Shown here: piece after piece, positions 17,053 through 25,450 of the stretch
Position numbering within the stretch: the stretch's first letter is position 1
Layout of the letters: every line of letters starts with the position of its first letter
Program-made: the position numbers and the translations under genes
The notes under the pieces: generated by a model
The model's input: the letters and a program-made list of their open reading frames with translations, nothing else
Told to the model about the DNA's origin: nothing
The model's database searches: none
Assembly: GCF_014203355.1 (NCBI RefSeq)
Contig: NZ_JACHIR010000001.1
Span: 1,552,038 to 1,616,037, forward strand
From: Kutzneria kofuensis
Lineage (GTDB): Bacteria; Actinomycetota; Actinomycetes; Mycobacteriales; Pseudonocardiaceae
DNA: 64,000 bases
Reading direction: 5' to 3'

Positions 17053-17079
17053 TTTAGGTCGAGTAAGACTTTAGGTCGA
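17053..17079. promoter_or_regulatory. Direct repeats between exporter and TetR gene
   Basis: TTTAGGTCGA occurs at 17053-17062 and 17070-17079, 17 bp apart, in the 139-bp divergent promoter region. A TATATT hexamer at about 17100 could be a -10 box for the TetR gene. Spacing near 1.6 helical turns fits a dimeric or paired binding site. Regulatory role is inferred from position only. Confidence 0.5.
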
Positions 17080-17173
17080 AGCGATAGTTATGCGCAACCT
17101 ATATTCGCGAGCTAGACTGCGCCGGGTGAGGGGTGCGGAGAGGAGCAGTGCTGGTGAGGGAGCTGGAGTCCAG

Positions 17174-17767
17174 GTGACCGGTCTGCGGGAGCGCAAGAAG
17201 CTGGCGACCCGCCAGCACCTGGCCCACGTGGCCACGCTGATGTTCATCGAGCACGGCTTCGACCGGGTCACCATCGCCGAGATCGCCGAGGCCGCGGGCG
17301 TGTCGAAGATGACCGTCACGAACTACTTCCCGCTCAAGGAGGACCTGGTCTTCGACGCCCACGCCGGCGTGGTCGACAGCCTGGCCGCGCTGGTCCGGAC
17401 CCGCCCCGAGGGGCAGTCCGTGGTCGACGCGCTGCTGGCGGGATTTCTCACGTCGCTCAAGGCCAGGACCGTGGTCTCCGGCTACGCCACGCCGGGATTC
17501 GCCCGCCTGGTACGGGAAAGCGACCGGCTCCGGGCCCGGGAACGCGAGATCGACGAGCTGCGCGAGGAGGCCCTGGCGGCCGAGCTGGCGGACGAGGTCG
17601 CCGCGCCCCGGTTCGTCGCCGCCGTGATCGCCGGCGTGTACCGCACGCTGTTCCGGCTGACCCGTGAGCACATCCTGGCCGGCCTGGAGTGGGACGAGGT
17701 GTGCGAGCGGATGACAGAGGCCGCCACCGCCGGCTTCGACCTGATCCGGCCGGTGGTGGCCGCCTGA
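17174..17767 (+). CDS. TetR family regulator of the adjacent exporter
   Basis: This 197-residue protein has the N-terminal helix-turn-helix ERKKLATRQHLAHVATLMFI, then VTIAEIAEAAGVSKMTVTNY, and a C-terminal domain like TetR_C proteins found next to MFS pumps. GTG 17174 is preferred because GGAG is 6-7 nt upstream and the protein then starts at the usual distance before the first helix. It is divergent from the DHA2 exporter (139 bp apart), the classical layout of a ligand-responsive efflux pair. Intact. Confidence 0.88.
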   Translation: MTGLRERKKLATRQHLAHVATLMFIEHGFDRVTIAEIAEAAGVSKMTVTNYFPLKEDLVFDAHAGVVDSLAALVRTRPEGQSVVDALLAGFLTSLKARTVVSGYATPGFARLVRESDRLRAREREIDELREEALAAELADEVAAPRFVAAVIAGVYRTLFRLTREHILAGLEWDEVCERMTEAATAGFDLIRPVVAA

Positions 17768-17773
17768 GGGTGC

Positions 17774-18466
17774 TCAGCCGCGGATGGCCGTGGGCAGCCA
17801 GCGGCGCACCGCCGACACCAGCGAGTCCTCCGCCGCCGTGACCGTGCACTCCACGTCGAGCGTCGTGCCGGCCAACCGCGCGACCGCTGTCACGGCGTGG
17901 AACCGGCGATCGCGGCTGCCCGTCCACTTCAGCGCCAGCACATCCGGGGCGACGACGGCCGCTGCCCACCCGGACTCGACCAGCCGGCGCTGCACGTCCT
18001 CCAGCGATCCGGTGACCGCGACGGAGCCGCTCGCATGGACGGTTCGGGCGGACAGCGAGGAGAAGTTCTCGGCGATCCGCTTGACGTGGTCGAGCTGCGC
18101 GGTCGTGTTGCGGGCGACGTCGGCGGTGCGCTCGGCGCTGGCGCCGGCGAAGGTGTGGGCCAGCCGCACCACGGTCCCGGCCGAGGTCGGCTCGAACGTC
18201 CACTCGCCGGCCATCGCGGTCAGCGGGGCCGGCTCCAGGTGCTCGAAGGTGATGCGCAGGCCGTCGGGGTCCAGCTCGCGGCGCGCGGTCCACGAGCGGA
18301 CGGTGTCGCCGGCCAGCACCCAGCGGCGCACCACGTCGCCGGACACCGACGCGTACAGGTGCGGGGCGAAGAACTGGGGCGCCCGGTCCACCCGGGCGAT
18401 CAGGTCGTAGAGCAGCGGAGGCGGCGCGGCGACCGTGATGTCGCCTCGGATGGTCGTCGTGGTCAC
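17774..18466 (-). CDS. Polyketide cyclase/aromatase with two SRPBCC domains
   Basis: The protein of 230 residues has two START-like domains: TTTIRGDITVAAPPPLLYDL with VDRAPQFFAPHLYA, then a second domain from about residue 130 ending in LVSAVRRWLP. It resembles second-ring cyclases of aromatic polyketide pathways. GTG 18466 begins 23 bp after the stop of the upstream broken methyltransferase; no strong ribosome site is seen, so it may rely on coupling to the upstream gene, which is now frameshifted. Convergent with the TetR gene, ending 7 bp away. Confidence 0.75.
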   Translation of the reverse strand: MTTTTIRGDITVAAPPPLLYDLIARVDRAPQFFAPHLYASVSGDVVRRWVLAGDTVRSWTARRELDPDGLRITFEHLEPAPLTAMAGEWTFEPTSAGTVVRLAHTFAGASAERTADVARNTTAQLDHVKRIAENFSSLSARTVHASGSVAVTGSLEDVQRRLVESGWAAAVVAPDVLALKWTGSRDRRFHAVTAVARLAGTTLDVECTVTAAEDSLVSAVRRWLPTAIRG

Positions 18467-18489
18467 GTGACGAGGCTGGGCCGGGCGGC

Positions 18490-18897
18490 TCAACGGCCGC
18501 CCGGCCGGGTCGCCCGGTGCAGCGCGGCCACGTAGCGGGCGCTGTCCTCGGCGAACATCGTGTGGTACAGCCCGCAGTCCACGACGGTGTCGAAGCGGTC
18601 CCACGTAGCCGGTCAGCTCGGTGGCGTCGGACACCGCGAACTCCACGTCCACGCCCCGCTCCCGCGCCTTGGCGGCGGCCCGCTCGATCGCGATCGCCGA
18701 CGCGTCCACACCGACGACCCGGTGTCCGTTGGCCGCCATGTGGATCGCGTCCTCACCGGTGCCGCAGCCGGCGTCCAGCACCTCGCCGCGGATCAGGCCC
18801 TGCTCGACCAGCGCCACCACGAACGGGGCCGGCGCGTCCCGGTCCCACGGCGCCCGCGGCGAGTTGCGGTAGACGGTCTCGACGGGGTGTCGATCAC
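18490..18897 (-). pseudogene. SAM-dependent methyltransferase, twice frameshifted and truncated
   Basis: GTG 18897 has a perfect GAGGAG 6 nt upstream and starts MIDTP. The recognisable sequence ETVYRNSPRAPWDRDAP then continues in another frame, implying a 1-2 nt indel near 18885. SAM motif VLDAGCGTGEDAIHMAANGH and acidic strand VVGVDASAIAIERAAAK follow. A second shift near 18605 moves RFDTVVDCGLYHTMFAEDSA into a third frame, ending at TGA 18490 right after RPGGR, about 60 residues short of the family length. Inactive. It resembles small metabolite or thiol methyltransferases. Confidence 0.8.
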
Positions 18898-18967
18898 AGC
18901 TGTCTCCTCGGTGCGTGCCTGTCCACCGGGAAAACGTAGGTCGGCCCCGTAGAGCCCGCCTTGAGGT

Positions 18968-19882
18968 TCACCGCAGCGCCTCGATCACCGGTCCGAAGGC
19001 GTCCATGCAGTGGTGGCTCACCGTGACGTAGTTCAGCCCGAACCGCTCGCGGCCGGCCCTGATCTGCTCGGCCAGCTGCTTTTCCGTGCCCAGCAACAGG
19101 AACGACGAGTCCAGCACCTGGGGCACGGTCAGCTGCGGCATCCGCTCGGCGACAAAGCGCTCCGCCGCCGCACGCCGGTTCGGCGTCACCTCCACGTAGT
19201 GCACGTGCAGGTTGCCCTCGATCTCCGGGAACCGCGCGCCCGCGTGCTGCCGTACGAAGGCCAGCCGCTCGACCAAACCGTCCGCGTCGTGCAGCCGGAA
19301 CGTGCCGGGCGGGCTGTTCGGCACCTGGTAGAGGCCGCCGTGACTGATGATGTCGACGTGTTCCGCCGCCAGCCGCAGCACCCGTCGCCCGGTGCCGCCG
19401 ATCAGCAGCGGCGGCCCCGACTTGCCGAACCCGTCGCGCTGCGCCGGCACGAAACCGTTGTCACCGAACAGGAAATCGCGGACCTCGGTGATCGTCCTGG
19501 CCAGCAGCTCGACCCGTGCGCCGAACGGCCGCCAGGCAACACCGACGTCGTCGAACTCCCACCTGGCCCAGCCCGCCCCGATGCCGACCTCCAGCCGGCC
19601 GCCGGTCAGCTGGTCGGCGGTGACGATCTCGCGGGCGAGCAGGCCCGGGTTCCAGAACGCCGCGTTGAGCACGAAACTGCCCACCCGCAACCGTTCCGTG
19701 GCCAGGGCCGCGGCGACCATCGTCGGGAACGGCGACGGCCCGGTGCGGTCGTCCGGGGCCGGGCCGAGGTGATCGGGCACCAGCGCCACGTCGTAGCCGT
19801 AGGACTCGGCCCGGCGCACCGTGGCGACGAAGTCGTCGCCGGGCAGCACGCCACGGACCGTGAAGCCGAACCGGAACGTCAC
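18968..19882 (-). CDS. LLM-class flavin/F420-dependent oxidoreductase
   Basis: This 304-residue TIM-barrel luciferase-like enzyme probably uses F420. FRFGFTVRG, YDVALVPDHLG, LNAAFWNPGLLAREI and the signature GGRLEVGIGAGWARWEF match the F420-dependent TIGR03621-like subgroup. GTG 19882 overlaps the exporter stop (GTGA), so it is coupled to that gene. In this locus it may reduce or oxidise a polyketide intermediate; substrate unknown. Intact. Confidence 0.87.
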   Translation of the reverse strand: MTFRFGFTVRGVLPGDDFVATVRRAESYGYDVALVPDHLGPAPDDRTGPSPFPTMVAAALATERLRVGSFVLNAAFWNPGLLAREIVTADQLTGGRLEVGIGAGWARWEFDDVGVAWRPFGARVELLARTITEVRDFLFGDNGFVPAQRDGFGKSGPPLLIGGTGRRVLRLAAEHVDIISHGGLYQVPNSPPGTFRLHDADGLVERLAFVRQHAGARFPEIEGNLHVHYVEVTPNRRAAAERFVAERMPQLTVPQVLDSSFLLLGTEKQLAEQIRAGRERFGLNYVTVSHHCMDAFGPVIEALR

Positions 19883-21279
19883 TTGGCCGCCTTCGGCAGC
19901 CCCACCGCCAGCACCGCGATCGCCACCGCCAGCACGCCCGCCGTCAGCAGTGCCGCCCCGTAGCCCGCCGTCGCGTCGGCCATCGCGGCGGCCACAGTGG
20001 ACAGTGCGGCGACGCCGATGCTGCCGCCGACCTGCCGGCTGGTGTTCATCAGCGCCGAGGCCAGGCCGGCGTCGGTCGGCGGCACGCCGGTCATCGCCGC
20101 CATGGTGATCGGCAGCACCGCCGTGCCGAGGCCGAGTCCGATGAGGACGGTCGGGCCGAGGATCTCCGTCAGGTACGGGCTGTCCGCGCTGAACCGCGCC
20201 TGCCACAGCAGGCCGGCCGCGGCCACCAGCGCGCCGGCGATCAGTGTCGTCTTCGGGCCGACCAGGCCGACCAGCTTGCGCGCGAACAGCGACGCGAGCG
20301 CGATGGCGATGGTCATCGGCAGGATGGCCAGGCCGGAGCTCAGCGCACTGTAGTGCTGAACCCCTTGCAGGTACAGGGAGATGAAGTACACCGAGCACGT
20401 GGTCAGCGCGCCGGCCACCATCATGATCACGTTGCCGACGCTGAGGCTGCGCACCCGGAACACCGCCAGCCGCACGAGCGGCTGCGCGACGCGGGATTCC
20501 AGCAGCACGAACACCGTCAGCAGGACCACGGCGATGATCAGCGGCAGGCACACCTGCGGCGAGGACCACGGCGTGTTCTCCGCATTGCCGACGCCGAGCA
20601 CCAGCGCGCCCAGGCCGATCGTCGCCGTGAGCGCGCCCGGAACGTCCAAGGTGCGCGGCCGGCTGCTCGCGGGCGGTTCGAGCGCGGGCAGCGCCCGCAG
20701 GCTGACCGCGAACAGCGCGATGCCGATCGGCACGTTGACCAGCAGCACCCAGCGCCAGCCGAGGCTGTCCGTCAGCGCGCCGCCGAGCAGCACCGCGATG
20801 CTGCCGGCCAGCGTGGTGGCCGCGCTCCAGATGCTCATCGCCTTGGTGCGGGCGGCCGGCTCGGTGTAGACGGCCGTGATCAGCGCGATCGGCGCCGGGG
20901 CGAGCATCGCCGCGCCGACGCCCTGCAGGGCGCGGGCGGCGATCAGCATCGGGCCGCTGAGCGCGAGGCCGCCGAGCAGGCTGAACAGCGTGAACACGCC
21001 CAGGCCGGCCAGGAAGACCCGCTTGCGGCCGAACAGGTCGGCGGCGCGTCCGCCGAGCAGGAGCAGGCCGCCGAACAGCAACAGATAGGCGTTGATCACC
21101 CACTGCTGCTGCCCGGCGCTCATGCCCAGGCCGTCCCGCATCGAGGGCAGCGCCACCTGCACGATCAGCGCGTCCAGCACGACCATGAACTGGGCCAGGC
21201 AGGCCACCACCGCGACCGCGGGGCCCGGCGTCCGCAGGCCGGTGGCGTCGGGCGGCTGGGCGGAGGAGGTGAGACTCAT
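19879..21279 (-). CDS. MFS drug exporter, DHA2 family (second in the locus)
   Basis: This 466-residue 14-helix exporter shows QWVINAYLLLFGGLLLLGGR, ARALQGVGAAMLAPAPIALI and GWRWVLLVNVPIGIALFAVS. ATG 21279 is used because it directly precedes the first charged segment; the upstream in-frame codons run through the promoter palindrome. TTGAAC and TATGTT (16 bp apart, minus strand, within 21307-21337) look like its promoter, and both lie inside the large palindrome. Followed by the coupled LLM oxidoreductase. Probable product export or self-resistance. Confidence 0.9.
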   Translation of the reverse strand: MSLTSSAQPPDATGLRTPGPAVAVVACLAQFMVVLDALIVQVALPSMRDGLGMSAGQQQWVINAYLLLFGGLLLLGGRAADLFGRKRVFLAGLGVFTLFSLLGGLALSGPMLIAARALQGVGAAMLAPAPIALITAVYTEPAARTKAMSIWSAATTLAGSIAVLLGGALTDSLGWRWVLLVNVPIGIALFAVSLRALPALEPPASSRPRTLDVPGALTATIGLGALVLGVGNAENTPWSSPQVCLPLIIAVVLLTVFVLLESRVAQPLVRLAVFRVRSLSVGNVIMMVAGALTTCSVYFISLYLQGVQHYSALSSGLAILPMTIAIALASLFARKLVGLVGPKTTLIAGALVAAAGLLWQARFSADSPYLTEILGPTVLIGLGLGTAVLPITMAAMTGVPPTDAGLASALMNTSRQVGGSIGVAALSTVAAAMADATAGYGAALLTAGVLAVAIAVLAVGLPKAAK

Positions 21280-21306
21280 GGCTCGCGAGGTGCCTCTCGA
21301 TCCGTC

Positions 21307-21337
21307 TTGAACATAGTTGAAGTTCAACTGCGTTCAA
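21307..21337. promoter_or_regulatory. 31-bp palindromic operator over the exporter promoter
   Basis: The centre AGTTGAA-G-TTCAACT (21315-21329) is a perfect 7-1-7 palindrome and is flanked symmetrically by TTGAAC (21307) and GTTCAA (21332), giving 13 of 15 matched positions about base 21322. It covers a possible minus-strand promoter. The half sites match those before the TetR gene at 11365, suggesting one repressor for both. Confidence 0.7.
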
Positions 21338-21371
21338 GTTAGGTGGCGGACCCGGCGGCTGTCAATCGGGT

Positions 21372-22031
21372 TCAGCTGCCCGGCAGCGCCGCGACCAGCT
21401 GCCGGTACTGCGGCTCCCAGCTCTCCACGAAGTCTTTGCGGACCGCCGCCGGAATCCGCTCGATCATCGCCGCGCGGGCGTTCGGGTCGGCCATCTCCAG
21501 CACCATCGGCAGGTCCCGGCGGAAGCTGTCCATGGAGTGGTTGCGGGCCAGCTGGCCGCTGAGCGCCTTGAACGTCTGCTCGCTGACGTCGCGCTCCAGC
21601 ACCGGCACCATCCTGGTCTCCTCCAGCTCCAGGTGGTCGCGCATCATCGCGTCGAACCCGTCGATCCGGGCCAGCAGCGCCGTCAGCTCCGCGTCCCAGT
21701 CCGCCGGTCCCTTCGCCAGCGTCCGCAGCCCCTCGTCGATCGCCTCCAGGTGGCCGTCCAGCCGGCCGTGCTGCGACTCCAGCTCCTGCGCGATGTCGAT
21801 CAGCCCCGGGTCCGCCGCCAGCGCCACCGGCCACACGAACCGGTCCTCGCCGGCGTGATGGCCCTCGAGGATCTCGGTGAAGATGTGCCACCACTGCGTC
21901 AGCCGCTCGACCGCCGCCGCGTCGCCGGCGCCGACGTGCCCGAGCCGGCTGCCCAGCTCCGGCACGACCCGACGGATCAGGTGGTGGGTGATCAGGAATC
22001 CGGTGAGGTCGTTGCCCTCGGACACGGCCAC
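21372..22031 (-). CDS. Hemerythrin HHE domain protein
   Basis: This 219-residue helical bundle protein has metal-ligand residues in ITHHLIRR, FTEILEGHHAGEDRFVWPVA, ELESQHGRLDGHLEAID and MRDHLELEETRMVPVL. This is the histidine and glutamate spacing of bacterial hemerythrin-like proteins that bind a di-iron centre and sense oxygen, NO or iron. It stands alone between the exporter promoter and a divergent peptidase gene. Start GTG 22031; GTG 22025 is also possible. Specific role unknown. Confidence 0.88.
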   Translation of the reverse strand: MAVSEGNDLTGFLITHHLIRRVVPELGSRLGHVGAGDAAAVERLTQWWHIFTEILEGHHAGEDRFVWPVALAADPGLIDIAQELESQHGRLDGHLEAIDEGLRTLAKGPADWDAELTALLARIDGFDAMMRDHLELEETRMVPVLERDVSEQTFKALSGQLARNHSMDSFRRDLPMVLEMADPNARAAMIERIPAAVRKDFVESWEPQYRQLVAALPGS

Positions 22032-22197
22032 TTCCCTTCGTCACACGTTGGTGGTCCCAGGGAAGTCGCCGCGTCTCGAAGCCACCTGGAGTGCCCGTGG
22101 AACCGCCCCGAACGGCCATTGGCGTCGACGGATCGTTGACGGTCGGTCGACGGAGCGTGTCTAGTCGTCGTCGGACGATCGCAACCTGGAGGGGCGC

Positions 22198-23613
22198 ATG
22201 CGGAAACTGGCCAAGGCCTGCTCGATTTCACTGTTATCGCTCGCGACGATCGCCGGGCTCGCGCCGGCGGCCCAGGCGGCGGAGCCGGGTGGCGGGGACA
22301 TCAAGGTGGCGCTGCAGCAGATACCGGGGCTGACGATCGTCAAGGAGGACCCGGCGCCGGCGGGCTTTCGGTTCTTCGAGCTGACGTTCACCCAGCCGGC
22401 GGACCACCGGCGCCCGGATGCCGGCACGTTCCAGCAGCGGTTCACGTTGCTGCACCGGGACTTCGCGGCGCCGACGGTGGCGTTCACCAGTGGCTACAAC
22501 GTCTCCACGACGCCGAACCGGTCCGAGCCGACGCAGATCGTCAACGGCAACCAGCTGTCGATGGAGTACCGGTACTTCCTGCCGTCCCGGCCGGAGCCGG
22601 CGAACTGGTCGCAGCAGCTGACGATCTGGCAGGCTGCGGCCGACGAACACCGTGCCGTGCAGGCGTTCAAGGCGATCTACCCGGGCAAGTGGCTGGCCAC
22701 CGGCGGCAGCAAGGGCGGCATGACCGCGACCTACTTCCGGCGGTTCTTCCCCGACGACGTCGACGGGACCATCCCTTACGTCGCGCCGAACGAGGTCGTC
22801 CGGAACGGCAGCTACAACCGGTTCCTCGCGCGGGTCGGCAACGACCCGGCCTGCCGCGACAACCTCAAGGCCCTCCAGCGCGACGCGTTGAAGCGGCGTG
22901 ACGAGCTCGGCGCGGTCGCCGCCAAGGACGCGGCCAAGAAGGGGTACACGTTCTCCATCGTCGGCTCCGCCGACGAGTCGCTGGAGATCGCGGTGATCGA
23001 CTCCTACTTCGCGTTCTGGCAGTACCAGACCCAGGCCCAGTGCGCCGCCGTGCCCAAGCCCGGCGCGCCGGCCGACCAGGTCTACGCGTGGTTCGAACAG
23101 GTGGAGAGCCTGAACACCTATGCAGACCAGGAGCTCTCGCCGTACGTCCCGTACTACTACCAGGCCGCCGTCCAGCTGAACGCGCCCGAGGCGTACGACA
23201 GCTACCTGCGCGACCTGCTGCGCTACCCGGGCGCTGACGCCCCGCGGACCTTCATCCCGAAGGACGTCAAGGTCCCGCCGTTCCAGCCCTTCGCCATGGC
23301 CGACATCGATCTGTGGGTCAAGGCGCACGGCTCGCAGTTCCTGTTCATCTACGGCGCCAACGACCCTTGGGGCGCCGAGCCGTTCGAGCTGGGCTACGGC
23401 AGCCGCGACTCGTACCGGTACTTCGTGGCCGGCGGCAACCACGGCTCGCGGATCTCCCAGCTCCCCGCCGACCAGGCCGCCACCGCGACTGCCGCCGTCC
23501 GCCGCTGGGCCGGTCTCCCACCCACTCCCACCGGCCCCAGGTTCCAGTCCAACACCGCCGGCTTCCCGCTGTTCGACGCCGACCTCACCCTGACCGACCA
23601 CCCGCGCCTCTGA
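22198..23613 (+). CDS. Secreted S37-type tripeptidyl aminopeptidase
   Basis: This 471-residue exported serine peptidase resembles the Streptomyces PS-10 family. The signal peptide is MRKLAKACSISLLSLATIAG with cleavage near AQA-AEP. Alpha/beta hydrolase features are GGSKGGMTATYFRRFFPDDV (nucleophile Ser in GGSKGG), the acid in IYGANDPWGAEPFELG and the general base in FVAGGNHGSRI. GGAGGGG precedes ATG 22198. It would cleave peptides outside the cell. The 3' end overlaps the convergent exporter gene by 29 bp. Confidence 0.92.
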   Translation: MRKLAKACSISLLSLATIAGLAPAAQAAEPGGGDIKVALQQIPGLTIVKEDPAPAGFRFFELTFTQPADHRRPDAGTFQQRFTLLHRDFAAPTVAFTSGYNVSTTPNRSEPTQIVNGNQLSMEYRYFLPSRPEPANWSQQLTIWQAAADEHRAVQAFKAIYPGKWLATGGSKGGMTATYFRRFFPDDVDGTIPYVAPNEVVRNGSYNRFLARVGNDPACRDNLKALQRDALKRRDELGAVAAKDAAKKGYTFSIVGSADESLEIAVIDSYFAFWQYQTQAQCAAVPKPGAPADQVYAWFEQVESLNTYADQELSPYVPYYYQAAVQLNAPEAYDSYLRDLLRYPGADAPRTFIPKDVKVPPFQPFAMADIDLWVKAHGSQFLFIYGANDPWGAEPFELGYGSRDSYRYFVAGGNHGSRISQLPADQAATATAAVRRWAGLPPTPTGPRFQSNTAGFPLFDADLTLTDHPRL

Positions 23614-24940
23614 GGCCGGCTGCTGCGGCTTCCTCGGACGGGTTCACGGCCGAGGAAGCCGTGGCGAGAAGCGTGCAGACGATGGCGCCGGCGTAGGCAA
23701 CGGCCACGACGATCATCGGCAGCCGCAAGGACATCCCGGAGTTGCCGGCGGTGAGCAGGGTTCCGAGCACGGCGGTGCCCAGCGCGCCGCCGGCCTGGCG
23801 AGCGGTGTTGAGCACGCCGCTGGCCAGCGTGGTGTGGCGGGCAGGTACACCGGACATCGCGACGGATGTCATGGCCGGCATGGCAATGGAGCAGAAGCAC
23901 AGCAGAATGCCGCCCACCACGGCAAAAGGAGTGAGGACGAGCAGGGCGGCCCCGAGAAGGCCGAGGGAAAAGCCCACCAGCATGGGCAATCTCGGACCGA
24001 ACCGCGCGGTGAGCCGGCCGCTGAGCGTGGCCCCGACGCCGATGGCGACGGTGAGCGGGAGGATGAGCATCCCGGTCGCGAAGGCGGACCGACCGGCCGG
24101 CCCCTGGAAATGCAGCGACAGGCAGAGCAGGGTGCCGTAGAGGCAGAAGTTGAAGATCAGGCCGGCGGCGGTGGCGGCGGAGAACGGCCGCGAGGAGAAG
24201 ATCTCCAACGGCAGCATGGGATCACGCCGGCGTCGCTCGACGAGAACGAACGCGATGCCGACGGCCAGGCCGCCGAGCACCAGCGCGTACCGGCCGACCT
24301 CGATGAGCCCGGCCACGAAGGCGGACAGCGCAACAGTGCCCAGGACAAGTCCGTACGGGTCGAGCCGCCGGTCGCGTCGCGGCGGCGACTCGCGGACATA
24401 CCGCCGGATCAGGACCACGGCGGCCACGGTGAACGGCACGTTCACCCAGAAGATCGCGCGCCAGTCGGCGAGTGCGATGAGCACTCCACCGGCGACCGGA
24501 CCGGCGGCGAGGCCGATGCTCGCGATGCCGCCCCACACGCCCAGCGCGTGCGCCCGATCCTTCGGTTCGGGGAACTGCCGGATGATCAAGGCGAGGGAAC
24601 ACGGCAGCAGCGCGGCGGCGCCGACGCCCTGCACGGCCCTGGCGACGATCAGGACCGGCATGGTCGGCGCGGACGAGCACAGGACGGAGCCGACGCCGAA
24701 CACCACCACGCCGAGCACGCAGATCCGGCGCGAGCCGTACCGGTCGCCGAGCGAGCCCGCGGTGAGCATGCCGGCGGCCAGGGCGATCGTGTAGCTGGCC
24801 ACCACCCACTGCTCCCCGCCGAGGCCGCCGCCGATGTCGCGCCGGATCGCCTCGAGCGCGACGTTCACCACGGTCACGTCGAGTTGGACGACGAAGAACC
24901 CCATACACAGCGCGAGAAGCGCCGGCCATGTGCGACTCAC
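23585..24940 (-). CDS. MFS drug exporter, DHA2 family (third)
   Basis: This 451-residue 14-helix exporter has motifs QWVVASYTIALAAGMLTAGS, ARAVQGVGAAALLPCSLALI and WRAIFWVNVPFTVAAVVLIR. Its C-terminal tail overlaps the peptidase gene antisense. It is followed downstream only by convergent genes; the 5' side faces the VOC gene on the same strand's upstream side, 48 bp away. Substrate unknown; it is outside the polyketide set. GTG 24940 start. Confidence 0.88.
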   Translation of the reverse strand: MSRTWPALLALCMGFFVVQLDVTVVNVALEAIRRDIGGGLGGEQWVVASYTIALAAGMLTAGSLGDRYGSRRICVLGVVVFGVGSVLCSSAPTMPVLIVARAVQGVGAAALLPCSLALIIRQFPEPKDRAHALGVWGGIASIGLAAGPVAGGVLIALADWRAIFWVNVPFTVAAVVLIRRYVRESPPRRDRRLDPYGLVLGTVALSAFVAGLIEVGRYALVLGGLAVGIAFVLVERRRRDPMLPLEIFSSRPFSAATAAGLIFNFCLYGTLLCLSLHFQGPAGRSAFATGMLILPLTVAIGVGATLSGRLTARFGPRLPMLVGFSLGLLGAALLVLTPFAVVGGILLCFCSIAMPAMTSVAMSGVPARHTTLASGVLNTARQAGGALGTAVLGTLLTAGNSGMSLRLPMIVVAVAYAGAIVCTLLATASSAVNPSEEAAAAGLRGAGGRSG

Positions 24941-24988
24941 GAACTTGATCGTGGCGCGGAATCGGTTCGTCGCCGGTCGAAGTGTGGT

Positions 24989-25402
24989 TCAGGCGGCGGG
25001 CTGGACGAGTTCGAGGAGGTTGCCCTCGGGGTCCTTGACGTACGCGAAGCGGGCGCCGGGGCGGACGGCCGGGGCGGGCGCGCTGACCTCGGTGGCGCCG
25101 GCCTCGATCAGGTGGGCGAAGGTCTGGTCGAGGTCGGCGACGTGGAGGGCCCAGTGGAAGTAGCCCTGGGTGCCGGCGCCGTCGAAGGGGTCGGCGAACT
25201 CCTGCGGCGCGGAGCCGCCACGCTCGATGAGCTCGATCTTGAGGCCGTCGGCGCTGCGCAGGATGGCCGAGCGGACGTGGGCCTCGGGCAGGGCGAACTC
25301 CTCCTCGACCTCGGTCATGGCCAGCGCCTCGCGGTAGAAGCGGCGCTGCGCGTCGAGGTCGGCGACGGAGAGGCCGACGTGGTCGAAGACAGGGGCAGCC
25401 AT
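24989..25402 (-). CDS. VOC (glyoxalase/bleomycin-resistance fold) protein
   Basis: This 137-residue vicinal-oxygen-chelate protein has two beta-alpha-beta-beta-beta repeats. FDHVGLSVADLDAQRRFYRE opens the first; FHWALHVADLDQTFAHLIEA and the family-typical AYVKDPEGNLLELVQP end the second. Metal-type residues His8 and the terminal Glu are in place. It is divergent from the TetR gene at 25451 (48 bp) and may be controlled by it. The reaction cannot be deduced. Confidence 0.88.
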   Translation of the reverse strand: MAAPVFDHVGLSVADLDAQRRFYREALAMTEVEEEFALPEAHVRSAILRSADGLKIELIERGGSAPQEFADPFDGAGTQGYFHWALHVADLDQTFAHLIEAGATEVSAPAPAVRPGARFAYVKDPEGNLLELVQPAA

Positions 25403-25450
25403 GGTCGAAAACCTCCCACACGAGATGGTAAGTGCTATTAACATTGAAGC

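Noticed and set aside
18968-21337. Fusion of exporter and LLM oxidoreductase in one frame
   Set aside because: The N-terminal part of this frame is an out-of-frame reading of the exporter; the genes overlap only by GTGA.
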